In this document: positions 1-8,826 of the stretch, in pieces
Layout: each line of letters begins with the position of its first letter
Position numbering within the stretch: the stretch's first letter is position 1
Assembly: GCA_018136815.1 (NCBI GenBank)
Contig: CM030931.1
Coordinates: 1,839,398 to 1,903,397, forward strand
Length of the DNA: 64,000 bases
Source of the DNA: Isochrysis galbana
Lineage: Eukaryota; Haptophyta; Isochrysidales; Isochrysidaceae
Direction of reading: 5' to 3'
Made by a program: the position numbers and the translations under genes
Notes under the pieces: generated by a model
What the model was told of the DNA's origin: nothing
What the model saw: the letters and a program-made list of their open reading frames with translations, nothing else
The model's database searches: none

Positions 1-91
1 CGGAAGGAGTGGTCGTCGGAGGCTCAGTGAGTGGCTGGAGCTCCGTTAATCCTGCGGTCGACCGCGTGGTAGGACTCGGTGACGTTGTAAA

Positions 92-121
92 CTCGGACTC
101 GGACTCGGACTCGGACTCGGA
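92..121. repeat. GGACTC hexamer microsatellite
   Basis: Tandem copies of the hexamer GGACTC run through this stretch, and shorter runs of the same hexamer recur near 153-168 and 311-332. Bases 1-775 hold no convincing gene. They lie downstream of the minus-strand Gag-like ORF, where a pol region could begin beyond the window edge. Confidence 0.8.
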
Positions 122-775
122 TGGCTCAGAACGGGGTTTGCTCAAAACAGGCTTGGACTCGGACTCGAAAGAAAGTGGGGAAGAACCGGAGAACTGCGCC
201 TCCATCGTCGTAGCGATGGAGACTGGTGATACCGGTGATGACTGGACTGGGCTCAGACTCGTAGATGGGCTCGCGGTGGCGTAAGACGAAGAGGGTAATT
301 CTGAACGTGACTTGGACTCGGACTCGTACTCGGGAGACGTTTTGTGGCTCGGACATGCGAAATTTGATTTGAAGGATTGAAGGTTGGATTGGGCCTGCGG
401 CGGCTGGATTTTCGCAGACCGTGAGGTCTTGGACTGGGGATGCTTGAGGAGTGGCGGGGGGTAGCGGTTGAGCGGCTTGAGTTGATAGAGAGGCGGTGAC
501 GGTTGACTTGGTTTTGAGGACTCGTGCGTGATATCGAGAATCAGGATGGAATCATCGGCATTGGGAGAAATAGGGGCAATCGGCGAGGAGGCAGGAGAAA
601 GAGGGGGATGGAGGTGGCAGGGCTTGTCTGGAACTTGGGGAATCTTGGGGTACCGGTTGGAGGCCGTAGAAGTACTCGGCCGTAGCGTAATACGATCTTT
701 TGGTGGGTGGCGTTCAGGCCCACTACCCTGGACTGGTAGCGGGGTAACAGCGCGGACGTGGGCCCCGCCGGCGAC

Positions 776-3562
776 CTACTGGGCCGGACGGAGAACAACC
801 ATCGTGCGGAGGCGGCGGTGGACTTCTGGGTCGTTACCACACTCGCCACTGCCGCCTTCGCAGAGAAAACGAATGTATGGTTGGCAAACGACGGGGTTAT
901 GAGCTCCGTCGCCCGTGCCATACTTCCACAAGTCTGCCTCGGGCGTACCAGATGGAGCCCGGGGACGAAAGGCGCAGTACGCGCAGCCGTTGGCGTCGGT
1001 CCACTCCTTGACGTCGCGGTCTAAGTCGTCGAGACGCGGCGCCGTCATGGTGGCATCCGAGGGACGGCAGCGCGTGAGCGCAGCGCGAAGGGCCGGGTGA
1101 CCCGCGTAACGAGAGATTTGCCAGAAGCGGGCTCGCGCTCGAGACCAGCTACCTGGATCCCATTCCGAGAGGCCCGAATCGGCCGGAAGCCCAAGGCCGT
1201 TCGGAGGGGGATCACATTGGCGACGGGAAGACGTGCTTTTGCCGAGGGGACGGTCAAGAAGTGCGTCCGGTAACGGAGACGATGCGGAGTAATTCGTAGG
1301 CGGAGGCGGAGCCCGACGATTGTCAGCGCCAGTCGCCTTGCGGTTCGAGTTGTTGTTTTGCGATTTTAATGCCTCGGCCACCGCCGCTTGGACGGCGGCG
1401 ACCATCGAAGCCGTAGTGTCTGCGGGGTTAGAGGCAGTCTTAGCAACCTTGGCGGTCTTGGTGGACTTGGAAGTAGTCGCCGGCGGCGTCACGGCGGCGA
1501 CCGTGACCGACGCTTGTTGGCCAGCGCGGGCTTGTTCGTACGGGCTCAGGTAGCGCTGGCAGAGGTTGACGCACGAAAGGGCCGAACGAGGGAGCTCGTG
1601 GTTCTCGACGCGGAAGCGAGTCTTCGCAAGACACTCGCCGAACTTGGTCGCGTTATCCACGCCGCGAGCCGCGTCGACCTTGTCGTTCCGAATGATGGAC
1701 TCGAATCGTTGATTGATATCGTGCGACATGTTTGGGTGGTCCCAGACCGTCGTGGCATCCACCTTCGCGTCACCCATCTTGCGGACGTACGCGCGCACCA
1801 AATTCTTGGATAACTCTAAGAGATCGGAGCCGGCTTCACGGGCTACGAGGCGGTCCCACTCCATGGAGGCGGAGTCTTTGGCGAAGCCGGGCACGTTGGC
1901 CGCGAAGGTGGCGTCGCACTTGCGGAGAAGCACGTCGCAGGCCAGCGCGGGATTGAGAGAGAGAACCGGATCTTCGGCGAGATCGAGGAGGAAGGCGTAA
2001 ATCCTTTGGTTGCCGGTGGTGCACAAGTTGGCGGCCGCTAGCAAGGATGTAAAGATTTCACGGTGGTCGCAGCCGAGCGAGAGGGCGCGCTCGAGTGGCT
2101 TGATGAAGGACAGACGAAAATCATTCCAGGAGGTGGCCGCTGTCTGGACGTTGTCCGAGGCCAGGCCCTTGGGGAACTTGATCTCGGAAAGCTCTTTGCC
2201 CATTCGGACTTGGTGATGGAGGGTGCGGTCGAGGAAGAAGCGGCTCCGAGCCCACTTGGTCACGTGCTCCTTCTCGAAAAACACACGGTAGTGCCAAACA
2301 TTGCCGGCCCGAGAGAGGCCGCCGTTGAGAATGGCGTGGATTAGCTCGAAATCGTCGGAGTTCTTGTAGAGAGAAGCTACCTCATAGGGGGACATGTTAA
2401 ACAGTTGGTCCCATGAGGCTAGGATGACCTCTCGCTCAGAAACATCCCCGGCGAGGCTTGGATCGACGGGATGCCGCCGAGTCGCCGGATTTGGAAGCGA
2501 GCGGAGGCCCGCGACGGTGGGTGGAGGTTGGGGATCAGAAACAGGCTTGACAGACGGGACAGGAACGGGTGTATTGGGTACGGGATCGGAAATCGGATTT
2601 GGCGGAACGGAGAACGGCGCGGCGGGCAAAGGTTGAGAAGGGAACTTGGCCGAGGCAGGGGGAGCACCGATGGAGTTGTCTCCTTCTTCCACAAGCGGTG
2701 GCGAAGTTTCGACTCGAGACGAAGTCGTAGTGCCCGCTTGGCCCTGTAGAATGTTGAGTATCGTGTTGAAGGTAGACCCCACCTCTCGCTGAAATTCTTC
2801 GTGGCGCTGGGCGGCTTGGAGGGTAGAGGACTCGAGGCGGTCGACAGCGCCGCGGAGAGCCTCGATCTGGACTTGTTGGTCCATGATTTGGGCGGCGCCG
2901 ACGGTGGCGGTCGGAGGTGGAACGACGTTACGTTTGGGGTACGAATACGTCGACGGGGGTGGAACAAACTCTTCATATGGTGGGGGCTCGAAAGGAGGGA
3001 GGGACCGGACGGAACCCACATCATCTTCAGCACCAACCACAGAGGGATTGAGAGAGGAAGGAACACTTGGCAAAGGATCAGCGAAAGAAAGGAGAGGAAA
3101 GGCCACCGGTGGAGCAACGGACGAGGCTAGAGGACCCATTCCAGCTCCAGTTGACGGGGTGTGAGTAGAGGCCCGCGGAGGCGGCGGAACTTCGACCGTC
3201 GGCGCGGAGAGGCGAGAGGGGGGGAGAACTGGCTCGGAAAGGCTCTCCTTTGAAGAAGGGAGGGGTCCCACGAGGCTCTCTTCCCCAGGAGACTTCGACC
3301 CGAACAGTTCGGGAAGAGAAGAAGAAGAGACGGGCTCATGACGCGGGGACGATGAAGATTTCTCAAGGGAAGAACTCGACGTGACGACCGGAGCCGAAGG
3401 CGCGAGCGAAGATTTTGTGCTTGTCAGAGCAAGGCTCATCTCACTCTTGGAGATGGCCTGCGAGGGCGCGCCGGCAGCTAGCGCGGAATGCGGTTCTTGC
3501 GGGGAGCTCATGGAGCTTTCCTCGGGGGTGACTACGGGCATGGTGATCGACGCACGACGCAC
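776..3562 (-). CDS. Gag-like structural protein of a retroelement (928 aa)
   Basis: A single uninterrupted minus-strand ORF of 928 codons. The first ~220 residues are rich in Pro and Ser. A predicted coiled coil follows (about residues 228-280, including QIEALRGAVDRLESS), then another Pro-rich spacer, then a compact helical region of about 300 residues beginning near ASWDQLFNMSPYEVASLYKN. The C-terminus has spaced Cys and His residues (CAYCAF, VVCQPY, FLCEGG, ECG). This order of disordered region, coiled coil, capsid-like helical region and Cys-rich tail is what Gag proteins of LTR or DIRS-type retroelements look like, but I recognise no specific family. No reverse transcriptase is visible, since only 775 bases remain on the 3' side. 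A large Pro-rich host protein is the alternative. Confidence 0.45.
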   Translation of the reverse strand: MRRASITMPVVTPEESSMSSPQEPHSALAAGAPSQAISKSEMSLALTSTKSSLAPSAPVVTSSSSLEKSSSSPRHEPVSSSSLPELFGSKSPGEESLVGPLPSSKESLSEPVLPPSRLSAPTVEVPPPPRASTHTPSTGAGMGPLASSVAPPVAFPLLSFADPLPSVPSSLNPSVVGAEDDVGSVRSLPPFEPPPYEEFVPPPSTYSYPKRNVVPPPTATVGAAQIMDQQVQIEALRGAVDRLESSTLQAAQRHEEFQREVGSTFNTILNILQGQAGTTTSSRVETSPPLVEEGDNSIGAPPASAKFPSQPLPAAPFSVPPNPISDPVPNTPVPVPSVKPVSDPQPPPTVAGLRSLPNPATRRHPVDPSLAGDVSEREVILASWDQLFNMSPYEVASLYKNSDDFELIHAILNGGLSRAGNVWHYRVFFEKEHVTKWARSRFFLDRTLHHQVRMGKELSEIKFPKGLASDNVQTAATSWNDFRLSFIKPLERALSLGCDHREIFTSLLAAANLCTTGNQRIYAFLLDLAEDPVLSLNPALACDVLLRKCDATFAANVPGFAKDSASMEWDRLVAREAGSDLLELSKNLVRAYVRKMGDAKVDATTVWDHPNMSHDINQRFESIIRNDKVDAARGVDNATKFGECLAKTRFRVENHELPRSALSCVNLCQRYLSPYEQARAGQQASVTVAAVTPPATTSKSTKTAKVAKTASNPADTTASMVAAVQAAVAEALKSQNNNSNRKATGADNRRAPPPPTNYSASSPLPDALLDRPLGKSTSSRRQCDPPPNGLGLPADSGLSEWDPGSWSRARARFWQISRYAGHPALRAALTRCRPSDATMTAPRLDDLDRDVKEWTDANGCAYCAFRPRAPSGTPEADLWKYGTGDGAHNPVVCQPYIRFLCEGGSGECGNDPEVHRRLRTMVVLRPAQ

Positions 3563-3651
3563 GACGCACGGAGGGCGCGGAAGTGTGGAAGGAGGCTTGT
3601 GGGAGGTGGTGGCAGGCGACTGGGGGTGGCTCAGGCGCGTGCTTGGCTGGT

Positions 3652-3726
3652 ATTGACTCGTTGACTCGGGGTATAGACTCGGGAACTCGGGGGGACTCGC
3701 TTGGGAACACGGTGGGACTCGACGAA
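3652..3726. repeat. Cluster of GACTCG motifs upstream of the Gag-like ORF
   Basis: GACTCG or GACTCGG occurs about six times at irregular spacing. The same core is the unit of the microsatellite at 92-121 and appears as GACTCAAC/GACTCG around 60256-60370. The cluster sits just 5' of the minus-strand Gag-like ORF. It could be promoter or LTR sequence, but no LTR pair could be delimited. Confidence 0.4.
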
Positions 3727-3827
3727 GTTGCTACAAAATCACTCACAAGAAACCCAAACCCCAACGACCTTGGGCTCAGAAAACTAACGTAAACACTCCG
3801 GAATCATACGATAAACAAACCCTCCCC

Positions 3828-4600
3828 GTGCGACAAAGGCTGAGGTCGCGATCGCTCGTCATGCGCGAAGAAATACGGAAAGAGAGCGCAAAACTACGCA
3901 AACGAAGGGTTCAAACTATCGTTAAAGTGAAAACTCGTCCGCTGAAGCCAACGCGGAGGGTCGAGGAGAGGTCCAAACTCGCGCGGGGGGAAGAAGGCGA
4001 TGTGCAGAGAGACCTTCTAGACAAGCGACGAGCAAGGGGCGACGAAACAAGACGCGAGACGCGGGGCGCGTGCCATTCGTTCTTCCCTTCTTTCACCGAA
4101 AACGCGGCGAAACTAACGTTAAACATCGGTACCCCCTCCGCGAGAATCGCGAAGAAGAACGGACGAGATGGAGGCAATCATCGAAGGAATCGCGAGAGGA
4201 ATCGAAGCGAGGGGGGGGAAACAGCGCGCGCGGGGGGGGGAACGAACGACGGCCGGAGGAAACGAACCGCGCGCGGAGGAGAAGAACCTCGCGCGGGGGG
4301 GGGGAATAATATAACGGCCGGAGGCGACGGATGGCACGCCGAGAGGAAGAACCTGCCGCGGGGGGCGAGGGACCGAGGGCACGGCGGGGCAGCGTGGGAG
4401 GGCGCGAGGGTGATCTCGGAGCGAGATCGCGTCCTTTCCCTCGCGGAGCGCAGAGAGACCCCCACGGAACATCCTGGGACCGGAGAATGTTTTGGACGAA
4501 ACTTCCCTCCGTCGGCCGAGGAGAGGAGGACGGAGAGAGAGAGAGAGAGAGAGTCTCGCAGAGCAACTGCGGAACGAGAAGTCGAAGTCATGCCGGTTTA
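3828..4600. other. Purine-rich low-complexity region, no gene
   Basis: The plus strand is A/G-rich and T-poor with G runs and GA repeats. Long open frames exist here (for example 3828-4898), but they encode only Arg/Glu/Gly-rich low-complexity sequence with open frames on both strands, so they are not called. From 4600 to about 4860 the DNA is AT-richer and shows nothing recognisable. Confidence 0.6.
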
Positions 4601-4952
4601 TTACCTTAAACGAGCCAACAATTATAGTAACAGCAAAAACAAAATTCGAATCGCAAATTTCGAGACCAAAATCTGCAAACCTCGACTTGAGACCATGGGG
4701 AATCCGAATCTGTGTGTCTTGTGCGTCAGTGGCAACACGGGGAACTGTTCAATTGTAATTGTGAGCGCGTACCTTACACGAATATTCATGCCTACAGCCT
4801 TCAGATGGGCAGGAATACAACAGTGTGTGTGTGGGAGAGAGAGAGCTCAAAGACCGTCTTTTCCTCACCCTCCTCCTCCTCCTCCTCCTTCGTCCTAGTG
4901 CTGAGGGACCGCGTCTCATCGGTAACGGAGCTCGTAGGAGTACCCCGCGATG

Positions 4953-5025
4953 GGTGTGTGTGCGCGGTTGGTGCATGGCTCGTCCGGTGGATGTGGCTAG
5001 GGATACTAGCCAACAAGACCTCTTT
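4953..5025 (+). repeat. Dispersed repeat, inverted copy at 60379-60446
   Basis: About 70 bases around TGCGCGGTTGGTGCATGGCT match the reverse complement of 60379-60446 with only a few differences. This copy lies in the presumed 5' leader of the oxygenase gene. The other copy is interrupted at its outer edge by a MITE. Its nature is unknown. Confidence 0.7.
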
Positions 5026-5091
5026 CTTACAAGACTAACTACAACTTCTAACGTCCCGCCACTGGGCAGCCAGCGCGCGGAGCCGTCGGAG

Positions 5092-6152
5092 ATGTGGACG
5101 GTGTGCGGCGTGGTCTCCGCCGCGCTGATGCTGCCAGCTCCACCGCTCCACCGCTTCTACCGATGCCCCGCGCCGCACATGGTCTCGGAGAGGCACAACC
5201 AGGCGTACAAGGACACGATCAAGTTCTTCGCTCCGTATGAGAGAGGCAGTGCTCCACCTCGCGCTTACTCGCCCTCAGAGCGGAAAAGCTACGGCGAATA
5301 TCTCCCGGCCAACCTTGTGCTAGGGGGCACACAGAGGCAGCCGATCCACGAGTCCGTCCATCCCATCCTCACGGAGGAGGAGTGCGAGGTGCTCTGCCTT
5401 GTCCCATTGGCTTGCTGCCTGCTCCCATGAGTTGTGTCTTCTACTGTATTAGGACATTGGGCCCTGAAGCTCCCGCCCTTGTTTGAGGACGCAAATACTC
5501 TGTGGGGCTGGAGCGGGCCCGTCCTTGAGTGGATCCTCTCGTTGGTGTTTAGGTAGTTATCGCCGAGGCTGAAGATGTCGCGGCTCACCAGCTGGGTGGA
5601 TGGACATCGAAGCGGCATTTCAATCACCCCACAACTGACATTCCACTCCAGGAGCTTCCGAAAACACGTGCTTTGCTCAATGAGGCTCTTCCAGATCGCA
5701 TCTACCCATTCCTGGGCTCCGCCTTCGAAGGCGTACTTCCCGATCCACACAGCTTGCGGGTTGCAGACGCGTTCGTCGTCAAGTGAGTCCTTTCCGCCCC
5801 ACAAACCCGATTTCTATAGCACTTGCCCTCATCCCTAGTCGGATGTGTTGCAATCAGGTACAACGCGTCGGGTGGGCAAAGCTTCCTTGCCCCTCACCGC
5901 GACGGGTCGGTGATATCCTTCAATTTGGCGCTAAACCCTCGCTCGGATTATGAGGGTGGAGGGACCTGGTTCGAGACTCTGGGCAAGACGCTCCCGATTG
6001 AGCGGGGACACATCGTGACGCACGCATCCGGCGTCCTTCACGGTGGACACCCGATCACCTCTGGACTTCGTTACATCTTGGTCGCGTTTGTGATTGTCGA
6101 AGGTTACCAGAATTGGGCCATGCGCTTCATGAAGGGTGTATGGGATTTGTGA
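5092..6152 (+). CDS. Prolyl 4-hydroxylase-like 2OG-Fe(II) oxygenase
   Basis: Three exons, 5092-5388, 5553-5782 and 5858-6152, join in phase to give 273 residues. The donors are GTGCTC and GTGAGT; the acceptors end TTTAG and ATCAG. The N-terminus is hydrophobic (MWTVCGVVSAALML), resembling a signal peptide or anchor, so secretory-pathway location is likely. The C-terminal half carries the double-stranded beta-helix iron site: H189-R-D191, a distal His at H237, and R247 in GLRYILVAF, which is placed to bind 2-oxoglutarate. Enzymes of this family hydroxylate prolyl or other residues using Fe(II), O2 and 2-oxoglutarate; the substrate cannot be told. The start is the ATG at the hydrophobic segment. 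The frame is open further upstream, so an extra 5' exon is possible. Confidence 0.82.
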
Positions 6153-7345
6153 CTCTCCGCCAGCACAAGAGCGCAGGATCTAATTCCTAGTCAAATGGCA
6201 AATGGCAATTTGCACTCAATTTTTCGATTGTGGCTATACTGTATCTTGTGCCACGGCCCCGGGGTATAGATAAAATAAGGTGTTTAGCCAGAGGAACCTC
6301 TGAAGATCCAGGGCTGCCACCTTCACTGGGCACGGGTTCTCACTACCGCTCATCCGCCACCTCCCTTCTAAAAGTAAAAAAATCGCTTGTGTCGCTATGA
6401 AGAAGACGGCTACTACTGCTACTGCTACTAGCTACTAGTTAGTATGCTACCCTCGACCGGGGACCGGGAGAACGCCGCCATCGTCCTTGCCCCTCACTCA
6501 CTCACCTTTCCGCTAAACTATTGCTAAAACGATAGGCTCGTGGAGCGCCCCCGCCCCCCGGCCCCCTCTTGCCGTCACGACCGCCAGTGCGTGGGCGATG
6601 TGCCCATGGTGGATGGACACGCCCTTGTCGCCGAAGGCCGAAGCGCCCATCTAGTTAATAGTGCGATAATAATGCGATAATAATAAAATATCTGAGCGAT
6701 AGTACCACTACTCCCACTACGAAAACACTATTGTTATAGTTTCAGCGAGAGCGCCCACCCCCCCCCCCCCAGCTCCCTGCAGTCACGCCCCAACGGGGCC
6801 GCCCCAAGCCGCCCCCGGATCTGTTCTCGGGAAAAGCCGCGTCAGACCATCTCCTTGCTGCACTCGCATCCCTCGAGACACCCGAGTACAGACGAGGACG
6901 CTACTTCGACCCCCCCTAGACATTAGCATCACACCGAAAACGGTGCGATGAAAACTATAGATCTCCTGTTAACCACGGCAAGCGAGAAGATATACACAAA
7001 CAACGGCAAACAAAGACGCGGATAACCGTGTGGCGTGTGGTCCGACACGAGGAGCCTTATTATCGCCACCTTCCTCCGAGACGAAACAAAGACGAGAACC
7101 ACGCCCTCTTATCCAACCCGCATTAGAGCTCAAAGCTCAAAGCAACGCGACTTAACATCCAACATCCGACTAGCGACTAGCACGACAAGGCCCCAATGAG
7201 AAACTTACGACGGAAATACCCGAGACGCAACGCGCACTAGCTGAAGAGCGCGCCAAGAAGATGACGCCCCTAAATAAATCAACCCTAAAGCACTACATGC
7301 CGCTATACCACCAACTCCGCGTCGTCTTCTTGGATATCCTGTCAG
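6153..7345. other. Intergenic region with a possible retroelement scrap
   Basis: No clear gene. There is a CTA/CTG-rich stretch near 6411-6440 and a poly-C run near 6759. An open plus frame at about 7199-7384 reads QRALAEERAKKMTPLNKSTL and looks coding in composition, but it has no recognised relative. The string GTACCACTACTCCCACTA near 6700 recurs near 20042 as part of a short dispersed repeat. Confidence 0.5.
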
Positions 7346-7348
7346 CAG

Positions 7349-7740
7349 CTAGTTTCTTCCTGAAGTTGTTGTTTGCTTTTTGGTTTTTGGTCTCCAAGCG
7401 GCACTCCTAATATGGTCGCGTATTCGTGAGTCTTTAACCACTTGAAATCGCTTGAAGTCTTTGGGGGGGGACTTGCGGCGTAGGGAGCCCATTCGAAGCC
7501 CCTCGAATTTCGACTCGTTGGGTTTGCCGCTGGAAGCTGTTGAGTATCGGTCGACCCATCTCAGGGAACGCCTTAAACTGCGGTAGTCCGGTGCCAGAAG
7601 TTGGGTATCATCAGCAAATTGGCTGATTTTGATTTTGAGTTCAGCTCCGTTTATTTTGATACCGTTGACGCTGCCGTCATTGTTTATGGCCCGAGTAAGG
7701 GCTTCCGCCGTGAAGAGGAGGGGAAATCGCATCATATAGG
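7349..7740 (-). pseudogene. LINE reverse transcriptase fragment
   Basis: The minus-strand translation contains FADD in the context KISQFADDTQLLAPDYRSL, the catalytic motif C of non-LTR (LINE) reverse transcriptases. It is preceded by the usual hydrophobic stretch (FPLLFTAEALTRAI) and followed by a short connection-like region. Only about 130 residues around the palm subdomain remain and no endonuclease is present. It lies just downstream of, and on the same strand as, an ORF1-like N-terminus (7785-8152). The simplest reading is an internally deleted LINE. Confidence 0.75.
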
Positions 7741-7784
7741 AAGAATGCGATAGGTAGGGGTAGGGGGTGAAATAAAGCTGGACC

Positions 7785-8152
7785 TCATGTTGCACCTTCT
7801 TGATTGGCTCCCGCGCTTCGTGGGGCCGCGCTTTGATATGGACATGGACCATCGATGGGAACAGCGAATGGCGAGGGGGCGAATGGCGAATGAGTGACAG
7901 TCGATGGACGATGGAACGGGAGGTGGTTGGTGGTCTTGCTAGGTGTGTGGCTGACCGGGGGTGGCACGGGCCTCGGCTCGTGCGCAACTAACTGAGTGTT
8001 TGGGGCGCTGTCTCGCTGCCGCTTGGGCGGCGCGGCGTCAGCCATGGGCCGATCACGGTCGGCGCGGCGGGCGTGGGCGGCAGGAGAGGAGGGGGAAGCG
8101 GCGCGCGCTCCATGTACCCTAAGCTTTTGAAAGATAGTTGCCAATCATTTAG
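7785..8152 (-). pseudogene. ORF1-like N-terminal fragment of a LINE (MERAP family)
   Basis: A start codon near 8115 opens a peptide MERAPLPPPLLPPTPAAP. An overlapping frame continues with a basic KRQR motif after Pro/Ala-rich sequence, so the copy looks frameshifted. The leader and first codons resemble those of ORFs starting at 20373 (plus) and 38165 (minus): a CAACTA-containing leader about 25-30 bases before an ATGGAGCGCG start. The family is defined here from these three copies. Its assignment as LINE ORF1 is inferred from the adjoining reverse transcriptase fragment. Confidence 0.5.
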
Positions 8153-8159
8153 CCTAGGC

Positions 8160-8826
8160 CTCGGGGGCTCTTGACTATTGAGCGGTGCAGCCTCAAGGTA
8201 ATGCAGATATTCAAGCAAGTTCATTCGATCGACGGCACGTAACAATAGACTTGCACCCCGATAGTAGTAGATACGTACTACAGATTCAGATTGATCATGC
8301 GCTACCCGAGATAAGACAACGAAAGAACGGATCGGCCAATCACCAACCTCACAGCTCGCAGCCATTGCCGTTCATCTGGAGCGGCGTGTTTTTGCGCCTA
8401 CATGCGACTATGCTACAATGATTGCATCGTGAATATTCCTCGAACAATCGTGCGATGGCAATGAACTTTCTCCACATCTTCGCTTGCGGCCTTTTCGTCA
8501 TTAGGGATAGCGTATCCGTGGTGAGAATGATGCGCGGCCCCTCAATTATACAAATATGGCGCCGCCGCAACGACGGCAGGACGACGGACCCTACGCTGAA
8601 TCAATGTGAAGTGCAATTTACCTAGCCTAGCACTATGCCGAGATACACCGCAGAATTGGACCTCCAACAGCTTTTTTGCAAGTTGAGCCGCTTGATCAGG
8701 ATGAAACACCCACTCTTGTGAGTATCAACACACCAGTCAGATGGTGTTGCGACCGATGCGATCGCAATGGTGGAAGGAAATTAAACACCACGCAAGCGCG
8801 GGCGCCCATCCGCGTAGGTTGACACC
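8160..8826. other. Intergenic, nothing recognised
   Basis: Only short overlapping frames on both strands. This stretch holds the 3' flank of ATG9 and the 5' flank of the LINE remnant. Confidence 0.5.

Noticed and set aside
3828-4898. 356-codon plus-strand ORF
   Set aside because: Arg/Glu/Gly-rich translation of a purine-rich tract with equally open frames on the other strand; no domain.
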